DNA of 13,905 bases from Patescibacteria group bacterium (GTDB taxonomy: Bacteria; Patescibacteriota; Minisyncoccia; Phycocordibacterales; JAGLOS01). Every line of letters begins with the position of its first letter. Within the stretch, counting starts at the first letter, position 1. Under the pieces are notes generated by a model. That model worked only from the letters and a program-made list of their open reading frames with translations. It made no database searches and was not told where the DNA came from. The position numbers were made by a program, and so were the translations under genes. Location of the stretch: NCBI GenBank assembly GCA_018814635.1, contig JAHIYV010000055.1:1-13905 (forward strand), written 5' to 3'. Positions 1-6,385 of the stretch are shown here, in pieces.

Positions 1-141
1 AGATTAAGAAAAGTGATATTGACGAGATAGAAAACAAGTTAAATAACAGACCCAGAAAGAGACTTAATTATTTAACTCCTTATGAAGTTTTTGTTAAAAA
101 AATGAATCCGAAAAACTTCCCGGTTCAGAGTTTAATCTAAG
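1..141 (+). mobile_element. Right end of an IS30-family insertion sequence
   Basis: The transposase stop codon lies in the last bases before exonuclease III homology begins (about 142). The final bases, TTCAGAGTTTAATCTAAG (124-141), resemble the right terminal inverted repeat of IS30-family elements, in which the transposase stop often overlaps the repeat. The boundary is inferred from the resemblance and from the abrupt change of homology. The left end of the element is outside the window, so the inverted repeat pair and target duplication cannot be seen. Confidence 0.55.
3..140 (+). CDS. IS30-family transposase, C-terminal end (partial, runs off the left edge)
   Basis: The open frame from the window edge encodes 45 residues ending in TAA at 138-140. 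It contains NNRPRKRLNYLTPYEVF, the hallmark C-terminal stretch of IS30-family DDE transposases (usually N-x-R-P-R-K-x-L-x-x-x-T-P-x-E-x-F). Only the end of the protein is here; the catalytic core lies outside the window. The enzyme would cut and join the ends of its own insertion sequence. The reading frame is clean up to its stop, so this copy may be intact upstream. Family assignment rests on this short but very characteristic motif. Confidence 0.85.
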   Translation: MKKSDIDEIENKLNNRPRKRLNYLTPYEVFVKKMNPKNFPVQSLI

Positions 142-570
142 AAAGAAAATTTGAATTATAAATTAGAATGTTACAATTATCTTTTTAATCTTTTAAAAAA
201 GAAGGGAGGCAAAAATATCATTTTGATAGGTGATTTTAATATCGCTCATACAGAAATTGATTTAGCTCGACCAAAATCCAACCAAAACAATATAATGTTT
301 ACCCTTAAAGAAAAACAGCAATTAGACAAACTCATTAAATTGGGGTTTTCTGATACTTTTAGAAATTTTAACGAAAATAAAATTAATAATTATACTTGGT
401 GGCCATACTCTTTTAACGCAAGAGAAAGGAATTTAGGTTGGCGTATAGATTACATTTTTACATCAAAAAAAGTCACCTCACGATTAAAAAATGCTTTCAT
501 TCTTAATAAAGTAAAAGGCTCAGATCATTGCCCTGTTGGAATAAAGTGGAATAGAAGACCATATCAATAA
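142..570 (+). pseudogene. Exodeoxyribonuclease III (xth/exoA family), 3' half only, apparently cut by IS30
   Basis: The frame runs open from 136 to the TAA at 568-570. It matches the C-terminal half of exonuclease III/AP endonuclease: NYKLECYNYLFNLL is the helix before the active site, GDFNIAHTEIDLARPK carries the catalytic Asp and Asn, WRIDYIF follows, and GSDHCPVG holds the catalytic Asp-His pair. Full proteins are about 250-265 residues; here only about 140 remain and the N-terminal catalytic residues are missing. Homology starts just after the IS30 end, so the 5' half is probably on the far side of the IS, left of the window. A TTG at 151 could start a fragment but no good ribosome binding site precedes it. 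The frame is still open and conserved, which suggests a recent break. In cells the intact enzyme repairs abasic sites. Confidence 0.8.
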
Positions 571-590
571 ATAACAGATTAGAAACCACC

Positions 591-613
591 ACTTGGGGGT
601 GAAACCCCCAAGT
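591..613. repeat. Palindrome, CACTTGG family, copy 1
   Basis: ACTTGGGGGT, GAA, ACCCCCAAGT: a perfect 10-bp stem with a 3-base loop, between the convergent xth fragment and the PH-domain gene. Related hairpins occur at 2885-2922 and 3704-3729, each preceded by a C-A-C or C-C-A-C. It could act as a bidirectional terminator, but no U-tract follows on either strand, so a dispersed repeat is as likely. Confidence 0.8.
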
Positions 614-721
614 AACGACTTAGGGTGATGTTGCGATAGTGTAGAATAAAAAGATGGGCATAATTGAATAATCCGGACTGTTGTTTTTTTGTTGTTTTTT
701 GGCAAATTACTTTGCGTGTCT

Positions 722-1249
722 TTAGATTACTTGCTTTGCTCCTTTTGCTCTTTTAATCAATTCATCTCTTATTAACTCCGCGTCTTGTCTGTCTAAACCA
801 GGCAATCTGCCTTCGCTTCCAAATTTTGATGCCGCGCCTGCTGCGCCATAACCTGCGGTGTGAATTTGAAGATCACTTAAACCCAACAACCTGTCTATAA
901 CCCCACGATATATATCAACATTCTGTATGCGTTCATAGGGTATGGAAATATATCTTTTCCAGATTATTCCTTGCTCTGCTCGATATTCACTTTCAGTCAA
1001 TTCGTATCTATAAAAATGATATGTTAAACGAGCAACAAGATAAGCAACTATCATTAAGATAACGAAAGTTAAAATAAACCAACCTAAAAATGGCCAACCG
1101 ACAAAATCTTCTGAACTTTTACCAATAGCACCAAGTTCAAACGCAAATTTAAATGCTACAAACATGGCTATAAAAATAGCAATAGCTATCCATGAAATGA
1201 TCCTAGAAAAGAAAATCAGCCAAACCGCGCGAGGGTGTAATTGTTTCAT
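722..1249 (-). CDS. PH domain-containing membrane protein (bacterial PH, YdbS-like)
   Basis: A protein of 175 residues. Two hydrophobic segments (about residues 10-38 and 52-78) form a membrane hairpin. A bacterial Pleckstrin-homology (bPH_2) region follows from about residue 79: YRYELTESEYRAEQGIIWKR, then IPYERIQNVDIYRGVIDRLLGL and LQIHTAG, the typical core of YdbS/YdbT-like proteins. The C-terminus is basic and probably cytoplasmic. The ATG overlaps the comEC stop (ATGA), and no Shine-Dalgarno is visible, so translation probably depends on coupling to comEC. Function is not known in detail; YdbS/YdbT proteins have been linked to membrane or envelope stress in Firmicutes, which may not apply here. 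Confidence 0.85.
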   Translation of the reverse strand: MKQLHPRAVWLIFFSRIISWIAIAIFIAMFVAFKFAFELGAIGKSSEDFVGWPFLGWFILTFVILMIVAYLVARLTYHFYRYELTESEYRAEQGIIWKRYISIPYERIQNVDIYRGVIDRLLGLSDLQIHTAGYGAAGAASKFGSEGRLPGLDRQDAELIRDELIKRAKGAKQVI

Positions 1250-2823
1250 ATTTTTATTTGATGTTTTTTATTATTTGTTATTATTAAAGTATTCATTCGA
1301 CTTTTTTGCATTATACTTCTTTTATATAAATAATATAAAATTACTCCGTACAATATATATACACTCAACATTAAACAAAAAGAAAATTGGGGAACTGAGA
1401 GTGTGGCAAAAGGAAAACGCGCGAATAATTTTACGATTGTAATTTCATAATAAAGAAGTATGAATGTTGGTAGAGCAACAATTAATGAAAGAGTAGTACT
1501 TGCAAATCCAAGCATACCGGTAAAAAATCCTAGGAGCATAGTGGCAGGAATAAACACAAGCACAAGTAAATTTACTATCAATGCGACGATGGATACTTCT
1601 CCTATCATATAGAGCAAAAACGGGAAAACGAAAATTTGAGTAGCAATAGTTGCTGCTACAATTTCACGGAAACCAAAACTTTTTGGAATAAATTTCAAGC
1701 GCGCTTCAAAAAAAGGCGAGAGCAAAACGAGCCCCAGCATCGCCAAAAAAGAAAGTTGAAAAGATGGATCAAACATCACTATATACGGATTGTGTAATAT
1801 CATCAAAAAGCCCGCTATAAAAAGTAGCCGGAGGATATTTATTTCGCGCCCTAAGGCGCGACCAATTATAATTAATATTGCCATAATTCCCGCGCGAACA
1901 ATTGTCGCTCCAGCACCAGTCATCATTACAAACAAACCAACACTTATAATACCAACAATGGCCATCACGCGCTTTGGAAGAAATGAAAAAAGTCGCATTA
2001 AAATAATAACAATAATTGTGACATTGTAACCAGAAAGAACCACAATATGAATTAGTCCTGTTGCGCGAAAATCGTCCAGTAATTCTTTTCCAAGAGATTG
2101 TTTCGCTCCAACAGTTAGACCACCCAATAATGCCGAGTACGGTTCATGAAGTACGCGAGAAATGTTTTCAAGAAATTGTTTCTTCCACAAAAAAAGTTTG
2201 CTTTTAATCCAGTTGCCATCATTGTGGCGAATTAAATTTATTTTAGGTTTAAATATCTGATAATGAATACCGTCTTTGGCAAGATATTTTATATAATTAA
2301 ATTCTTTACCACCAACAGCAGTTTGGTTGGAAGAAAAATTTTTGGGTGCATGCAAAATTCCCGTTAAGGCAATTCTGTCTCCATAGTTCCATCTCGGATA
2401 AAAATCTGTGGTTGCAAGAATTTTGGTTTGAATGTCAGCACTTTCATTATTAAGAAATAATTTATCAAGCGCAATTACAATCTTTACGCTATTTTCTCTT
2501 TCGTCTGGTTCGTGAACAATAACTCCTTCTAAAGAAATAGTTGTGTTTAAAAAACTATGTAATGGTTGCGCTAAGTGTGTTGCGCGTTCCGCAAAATCTA
2601 AACGAATCACACCAAACGAAAACGCGAAAATTGCAAATATAAAGAGTAAGAGTTGTGAAAGAAAAACACCACTTTTTTGCCATGCCAAAAAACTCAACAA
2701 CACAACAATCACAATAAGAAAAAACGGGAACAAAATTCCAATATCAATAAAAAAACGAAATACAATACCAAAAGCAAAACTTACAACAAAACAATACAGT
2801 GTAAAATTTTTCATAGAGTTCAT
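1246..2823 (-). CDS. comEC: ComEC/Rec2-family DNA uptake channel, without a C-terminal metallo-beta-lactamase domain
   Basis: A polytopic membrane protein of about 525 residues. An N-terminal membrane segment and a soluble region of the DUF4131 type (to about 200) precede the Competence domain, which has the signatures GLIHIVVLSGYNVTII (about 259-273) and DPSFQLSFLAMLGLVLLSP (about 354-372). ComEC forms the inner-membrane channel that passes single-stranded DNA into the cytoplasm during transformation. The protein ends soon after its last membrane segments, so the C-terminal nuclease-like domain of longer ComEC proteins (Bacillus subtilis about 776 residues) is absent, as in many small-genome bacteria. 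Starts are possible at TTG 2829, ATG 2823 and ATG 2814; I chose ATG 2823 because AGG lies six bases upstream. A TATACT box lies about 30 bases upstream. The downstream PH-domain gene overlaps by 4 bases. Confidence 0.9.
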   Translation of the reverse strand: MNSMKNFTLYCFVVSFAFGIVFRFFIDIGILFPFFLIVIVVLLSFLAWQKSGVFLSQLLLFIFAIFAFSFGVIRLDFAERATHLAQPLHSFLNTTISLEGVIVHEPDERENSVKIVIALDKLFLNNESADIQTKILATTDFYPRWNYGDRIALTGILHAPKNFSSNQTAVGGKEFNYIKYLAKDGIHYQIFKPKINLIRHNDGNWIKSKLFLWKKQFLENISRVLHEPYSALLGGLTVGAKQSLGKELLDDFRATGLIHIVVLSGYNVTIIVIILMRLFSFLPKRVMAIVGIISVGLFVMMTGAGATIVRAGIMAILIIIGRALGREINILRLLFIAGFLMILHNPYIVMFDPSFQLSFLAMLGLVLLSPFFEARLKFIPKSFGFREIVAATIATQIFVFPFLLYMIGEVSIVALIVNLLVLVFIPATMLLGFFTGMLGFASTTLSLIVALPTFILLYYEITIVKLFARFPFATLSVPQFSFCLMLSVYILYGVILYYLYKRSIMQKSRMNTLIITNNKKHQIKI

Positions 2824-2884
2824 GCACAACCTAAAAACATTAACAGAAAAATAGTATAGGCAAAAAATAAACCCGTTCAGATAT

Positions 2885-2922
2885 CACTTGGGGATGCCAC
2901 TTGGGAGTACAACCCCCAAGTG
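2885..2922. repeat. Palindrome, CACTTGG family, copy 2 with two competing left arms
   Basis: CACTTGGGG (2885-2893) and CACTTGGG (2898-2905) both can pair with the single right arm CCCCAAGTG (2914-2922). It lies between the end of rnhA (stop at 2925) and the comEC promoter region. The doubled left arm suggests a partial duplication within the repeat, or two alternative folds. Confidence 0.75.
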
Positions 2923-2924
2923 AA

Positions 2925-3656
2925 TTATTGGTCTTCAAAAGATACGCCCCATTCGTCTAAAATATTTTTTTCGTCTTTCATAGAAATTGTTTTGCGAAAC
3001 TTTGCTTTTTTGTTTTTCACGCGAGCTTCACATTCCGCCCACACAGTATGTCGTTTTAGAATTCCATCAACGAGTGAAAGATATGAGTACGCCTTTTGTT
3101 TTGCGCGCGCTTTTTTTTCTAGCAATTCCGCGGATATTTTTGTATTAACTTTTTTTGATAAATCAATTTTATAATCACTTACTGCTCCGTTAAAAAGTGT
3201 TTCACTTCCTTTTTTTGCGAAAGCAACAGCAATAACATCTGCCCTCTCATTACCCGCATGCCCTATGTGCCCAGCAACATATTGCCATAAAACATCACCA
3301 AACCGTTTTCGGTTTTTTTCTTCTTCCACTAAAATTTCCCATAGATCACGATTCCACACGGATTCTTTGGTGGCGGTCTTCCAATCTTTTTGTTGCCAAC
3401 CATATACCCATTTTGTAATTCCATTTTTAACATATTGTGAGTCGGTTCGTATTTCAATATCACCTCGCGTGTCGTCCATAGCACGCAGAGCTTCAATCGC
3501 CGCAGTAAGTTCCATGCGATTGTTTGTCGTTTTTTGTTCCCTCCCACCAATTTCCAAAACTTTATCTGACCCAAAAACAACAACAGCTCCCCACCCCCCT
3601 AATCCCGGATTTCCAAGAGAGCTCCCGTCCGTAAAGGCAATAATATTATTTTTCAT
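2925..3656 (-). CDS. rnhA: Ribonuclease HI with a C-terminal viroplasmin-like extension
   Basis: A protein of 243 residues, longer than the usual 150-160. The catalytic set is complete: D10 in FTDGSSLGNPG, E49 in NNRMELTAAIEAL, D72 in TDSQYV, and H133 and D140 in GHIGHAGNERAD. The enzyme cleaves RNA in RNA-DNA hybrids (replication primers, R-loops) in the cytoplasm. After a charged linker, residues about 190-237 (YSYLSLVDGILKR, TVWAECEARV, AKFRKT) resemble the viroplasmin/hybrid-binding domain that sits at the N-terminus of eukaryotic RNase H1. I infer a duplex-binding role for it. The ATG at 3656 has no clear Shine-Dalgarno sequence. The strong promoter at 3911-3939 lies upstream but is followed by a terminator, so expression could be attenuated or driven from a nearer, unseen promoter. 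Confidence 0.92.
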   Translation of the reverse strand: MKNNIIAFTDGSSLGNPGLGGWGAVVVFGSDKVLEIGGREQKTTNNRMELTAAIEALRAMDDTRGDIEIRTDSQYVKNGITKWVYGWQQKDWKTATKESVWNRDLWEILVEEEKNRKRFGDVLWQYVAGHIGHAGNERADVIAVAFAKKGSETLFNGAVSDYKIDLSKKVNTKISAELLEKKARAKQKAYSYLSLVDGILKRHTVWAECEARVKNKKAKFRKTISMKDEKNILDEWGVSFEDQ

Positions 3657-3703
3657 TTATTGATTATACATTATAAATTAAAATATAAAATAACAATTAT
3701 TAC

Positions 3704-3729
3704 CACTTGGAGGTTCTGCCTTCCAAGTG
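3704..3729. repeat. Palindrome, CACTTGG family, copy 3
   Basis: CACTTGGA (3704-3711) pairs with TCCAAGTG (3722-3729), extended by GG/CC with one bulged base. It lies between rnhA and the candidate small RNA, like copies 1 and 2 in intergenic DNA. Confidence 0.7.
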
Positions 3730-3758
3730 ACACATTTACGAGAGACGAGGGAATTAAA

Positions 3759-3795
3759 CAAAAAAATAGGGCCACTCCCTAGAGAGAAGTGGCCC
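3759..3795 (-). terminator. Rho-independent terminator for minus-strand transcripts
   Basis: On the minus strand GGGCCACT and AGTGGCCC form a perfect 8-bp GC-rich stem (3795-3788 with 3776-3769) around an 11-base loop, followed by TATTTTTTTG. On the plus strand no U-tract follows. It would end transcripts coming from the promoter at 3911-3939 and from recJ. Confidence 0.85.
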
Positions 3796-3904
3796 GTGTA
3801 CGACATAATAACTTAAAAAATAGCTTCAAAACTTTTTACTTTTTTACTTATACCTATACCTACTTACTTTGCTTATGCTTATTTAATTGTATGAACTATT
3901 GCTA
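3760..3904 (-). ncRNA. Candidate small RNA or attenuated leader, about 145 nt
   Basis: A near-consensus promoter (3911-3939) predicts a start near 3904 and the terminator at 3759-3795 predicts an end near 3760. No convincing reading frame lies between; the longest obvious peptide (ATGTCGTACACG onward) is only 8 residues and runs into the terminator. The body is A/U/G-rich with repeated GGTATA and AAGTA blocks. It could be a free-standing small RNA or a terminated leader of rnhA, whose start is about 100 bases past the terminator. No known RNA family was recognised. Confidence 0.5.
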
Positions 3905-3910
3905 CTTTTA

Positions 3911-3939
3911 ATTATAAATAAAATAAAAAAAGTAGTCAA
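3911..3939 (-). promoter_or_regulatory. Strong sigma-70-type promoter
   Basis: Minus strand TTGACT (3939-3934), a 17-base spacer, TATAAT (3916-3911). Eleven of twelve hexamer bases match consensus with ideal spacing. It lies just past the recJ stop codon (3970), pointing away from recJ in the same direction. Confidence 0.75.
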
Positions 3940-3969
3940 ATTTTTTAACCATTAACATTTGTGGATAAA

Positions 3970-5709
3970 TTACATAGGGAGAATATCCACAATGCGAAGA
4001 CGAATCTCTGCAAAACCTCTGAAGAAAGCTTTTTCTATTGTTGCTACTAAATTAATTTTTTGTCCTGCTTCAAGCGCAATGCCTTCAAAAGAACTCTCGT
4101 TGATAAAAAATCCTATGGCTGATATTTTCTTACCAGCGCTGTTGAAAAAATCTAACCTTAAATGATTTTTTTGTTTACCAAATTGAGATACTGTATTTAC
4201 TTCAATGTTATTAAATAAAAATTTTGGCTTTTCATTCCCTACGCCAAAAGGAGCTAGTTGCTCAATTATTTGATTTGTCTGTCTACTTACATCATCCAAA
4301 GAAAATTCATGGTCAATAAAAATTATTTGCTCTCCCGATGTTTCTTTTATTTTTTTATATGCTTTAGAAAGAGCTTCTTCAAGGGTGTGTATATTGTCGC
4401 GCATAATTGAAAAACCACCCGCCTTTTGATGTCCACCAAACTGTGAAAGATTTTCTTTTGGTAAACCCTTCATAAGTTCAAGAACAGAAACGCTGTTACC
4501 ACTTCTGCACGATCCTTTGATGTTTTGATCAATATCACAACCCCACACAAATGCAGGGCAAGAATATTCTTCTGCAAGACTGCTCGCGATAAGTCCCAAT
4601 AAGCTTGGTTTCCAATCTGGCGAACCAATTACAATTACTTCTCTAAGGTCTCTTTTTTTTAATCTCTGCTTCGCATCCTTTACCATTGCGGCAACATATC
4701 CTTTGCGTTTTTGATTAATGTTTTCAAGATGGTCTGCAAGCGTTTCCGCTTCTGCGTCGTCATCTGTTGTTAGAAGTTCAAAAGCTTTAATAGAATGATC
4801 TATTCTGCTCGCCGCGTTAACGCGCGGAGCAATCATAAAAGTAACATCGTCTTCTGAAAGAGTTTTTTGGTCTATTTTCATTTTTTTAAGCAAAACACGA
4901 AGTCCTTTTCTTCTGCTTTTTTGTAAAACTTTTAACCCAAAATAGGCAAGCGCGCGATTTTCTTTTTGTAGCGGAACCATATCAGCTAGCGTAGCGAGTC
5001 CTGCCATATCTAAAAGCCACTTCTCCCAACCAATTGAAATTTCTTTAAAAATCTTTTGTTTACGACCCTCACACAAAAGCGCTTGGACTAGCTTAAACAC
5101 AACCCCCGTGCCAGAAAGCATATCGTCGGGGTAAGTATCTTTTTGTTGTTTAGAATTTAGAATAGCATACGCGCGCGGAAGCACCTCCTTTCCCTTCTCT
5201 TCGTTGGGCAAATGATGATCGGTGATAATCACATCTATTCCCTTTTTTTGCGCAACTTCAACCGCCTCTATATCTGTAATCCCCACATCAACTGTAATAA
5301 TCAAATTAACACCATCCTGCACAAACTGTTCAATTGCGAGAATATGAAACCCATACCCTTCATTATGTCGATGTGGAATATAATTTGAAAAATTTTTATA
5401 ATTAATCTTTTTGAAAAAATCATGCAAAAGCACAGATCCCGGTACTCCATCACAATCAAAGTCCCCATAAATAACAATCTTTTCGTTTTGTTTAATCGCC
5501 TCTAAAATGCGCGAAACCGCCTTTTTCATATTAAGAATCAAAAAAGGGTCATAGTGATCTCTGTCCCAATCAGGATTCAAGAATTGTTCCGCCACTGCTT
5601 TTGTTTTAATCCCCCTATAAAATAAAAGTTTTTGTAACAATGGTGGATATTCGGCCATCTCTTTTTGGATGTCTTCTGACACATTTTCTCTTGTTTTGTA
5701 GTTTGGCAT
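3970..5709 (-). CDS. recJ: Single-stranded-DNA-specific exonuclease RecJ
   Basis: A protein of 579 residues, about the Escherichia coli length (577). The DHH phosphoesterase motifs are present: YGDFDCDGVPGSVLL (D83, D85, D87), ITVDVGI (D141), DVIITDHHLPNE (D164-H165-H166) and LATLADMVPL (D243). APRVNAASRID (294-304) leads to the DHHA1 domain with QFGGHQKAGGF (423-433), and LAPFGVGNEKPKF begins the C-terminal OB-fold region. RecJ degrades single-stranded DNA 5' to 3' with Mn2+/Mg2+ in recombination and repair. The motif usually read as VDNG is VDVG here; the metal-binding Asp is kept. The ATG at 5709 is preceded by TTACAAT, which could be a -10 box very close to the start, and no Shine-Dalgarno is seen. 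The gene ends just before the minus-strand promoter at 3911-3939. Confidence 0.96.
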   Translation of the reverse strand: MPNYKTRENVSEDIQKEMAEYPPLLQKLLFYRGIKTKAVAEQFLNPDWDRDHYDPFLILNMKKAVSRILEAIKQNEKIVIYGDFDCDGVPGSVLLHDFFKKINYKNFSNYIPHRHNEGYGFHILAIEQFVQDGVNLIITVDVGITDIEAVEVAQKKGIDVIITDHHLPNEEKGKEVLPRAYAILNSKQQKDTYPDDMLSGTGVVFKLVQALLCEGRKQKIFKEISIGWEKWLLDMAGLATLADMVPLQKENRALAYFGLKVLQKSRRKGLRVLLKKMKIDQKTLSEDDVTFMIAPRVNAASRIDHSIKAFELLTTDDDAEAETLADHLENINQKRKGYVAAMVKDAKQRLKKRDLREVIVIGSPDWKPSLLGLIASSLAEEYSCPAFVWGCDIDQNIKGSCRSGNSVSVLELMKGLPKENLSQFGGHQKAGGFSIMRDNIHTLEEALSKAYKKIKETSGEQIIFIDHEFSLDDVSRQTNQIIEQLAPFGVGNEKPKFLFNNIEVNTVSQFGKQKNHLRLDFFNSAGKKISAIGFFINESSFEGIALEAGQKINLVATIEKAFFRGFAEIRLRIVDILPM

Positions 5710-5841
5710 TGCACCATTGTAACATAAAAAGAAAATATTATTGTCCGGAACGCATCAAAATCTGTGGTCTTCTAATGTGCCATACAAACACAAACCCTTT
5801 TGATTTTTTTAATATTTCTTATTTTTTTTGTACAAACAACT

Positions 5842-6066
5842 CTAATATGTTAATCTTTTTACTATTATGAAAGATATTATTATGGGAAATGCGTCGTCCT
5901 CGTTGGCGTTTATTGTGGGTGGAAATACTATTAAGGAATATCTGATTGCTCTTGCTATTCTTATTATGGGAATGTTGCCTTTTGAAATTTTATCCCGCAG
6001 TGGGTCTATTGGATCTTTGCAGATATATTTTGAAGTTGGATCATCAAATGGGTTTGGCCTCATCAT
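5842..6066 (-). CDS. Small hypothetical protein, 74 aa, with the best ribosome binding site in the window
   Basis: AGGAGG (6079-6074 on the minus strand) stands seven bases before tandem ATG codons, an ideal arrangement that few genes here have. A consensus promoter at 6313-6340 lies about 240 bases upstream. The product starts MMRPNPFDDPTSKYIC, with a soluble, charged first 35 residues and two moderately hydrophobic stretches after. I do not recognise a family. The overlapping plus-strand frame (5867-6106) also looks protein-like, so either one may be a shadow, or the region may join the 5' parts of two genes tail to tail near 5985. The expression signals favour the minus strand at least at the start. 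Confidence 0.4.
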   Translation of the reverse strand: MMRPNPFDDPTSKYICKDPIDPLRDKISKGNIPIIRIARAIRYSLIVFPPTINANEDDAFPIIISFIIVKRLTY

Positions 6067-6106
6067 GATACTTCCTCCTAAATTAAACCTGCTCATCTTA
6101 TTTTAA
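5867..6106 (+). pseudogene. Possible remnant of a mechanosensitive-channel (MscS-like) N-terminus
   Basis: The plus frame starts MKDIIMGNASSS and includes GGNTIKEYLIALAILIMGML, which resembles the first membrane helix of MscS-family proteins in small-genome bacteria. After about residue 40 the likeness stops and the frame ends at 6106 with no channel core, so at most a 5' fragment survives. No Shine-Dalgarno precedes the ATG; TAATAT at 5843-5848 could be a -10 box giving a short leader. It overlaps the minus-strand small gene. The similarity is from memory of the family and is weak. Confidence 0.3.
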
Positions 6107-6306
6107 GGCTTATTGCCCCTCAGCTGAGGTTTTTTAGATAAGTCAGATTCTATCTATTTTTTACAGTACCACTTCTTAAAAGCAAGAAGTGATTCTGATT
6201 ATTCAGATTAAATCTATATTCAACCACCTTAATAAAGGCGGATTATTTTCACTAACTTAACGATTCAATTGTCAAAGAACTTCTCCCGTCATTTTTCGAA
6301 AATGCT
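6067..6306 (-). promoter_or_regulatory. Long structured 5' leader (candidate cis-regulatory RNA)
   Basis: Between the predicted transcription start (about 6306) and the AGGAGG site lie about 230 transcribed bases without a gene but with several hairpins on the minus strand: CCGCCTT/AAGGTGG (6241-6224), TCTGA/TCAGA (6207-6194), CACTTCTT/AAGAAGTG (6191-6170) and the 12-base palindrome CCTCAGCTGAGG (6130-6119 region). The first stem keeps a G-U pair on the minus strand where the plus strand would have an A-C mismatch, which supports minus-strand RNA. No known riboswitch family is recognised. Confidence 0.4.
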
Positions 6307-6312
6307 ACTGCG

Positions 6313-6340
6313 ATTATAGCATAACCAAATGTTTTGTCAA
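6313..6340 (-). promoter_or_regulatory. Consensus sigma-70-type promoter, leftward
   Basis: Minus strand TTGACA (6340-6335), a 16-base spacer, TATAAT (6318-6313): both hexamers are perfect. It drives the leader and small gene to the left. Its -35 lies in the left arm of the inverted repeat 6328-6362. Confidence 0.8.
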
Positions 6341-6362
6341 GCAAAAGACTTGACAAAACATT
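6328..6362. repeat. 14-bp inverted repeat between divergent promoters (possible operator)
   Basis: AATGTTTTGTCAAG (6328-6341) and CTTGACAAAACATT (6349-6362) are exact reverse complements around CAAAAGA. Each arm contains one TTGACA -35 box, facing outward, so one symmetric site covers both promoters. A dimeric regulator binding here would control both directions; this is inferred from symmetry alone. Confidence 0.7.
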
Positions 6363-6378
6363 CAAAGTATGATATTGT
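6350..6378 (+). promoter_or_regulatory. Promoter for the surface-protein gene, probably giving a leaderless mRNA
   Basis: TTGACA (6350-6355), a 17-base spacer, TATTGT (6373-6378). The expected start falls near 6385, and the ATG of the next gene is at 6386, so the message would have little or no 5' leader. No Shine-Dalgarno is present, which fits. Confidence 0.65.
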
Positions 6379-6385
6379 GTTACTT

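Noticed and set aside
3265..3663. Plus-strand frame of 132 codons over rnhA
   Set aside because: It is a shadow of a catalytically complete RNase HI gene.
6116..6136. Plus-strand terminator CCTCAGCTGAGG plus T6
   Set aside because: The stem is only about 4 bp with a 4-base loop, too weak to call, and the better signals here are on the minus strand.
6329..6385. Earlier in-frame ATG (6329) for the surface protein
   Set aside because: It lies in the inverted repeat and upstream of the promoter -10 box, and would add 19 residues in front of a normal signal peptide.
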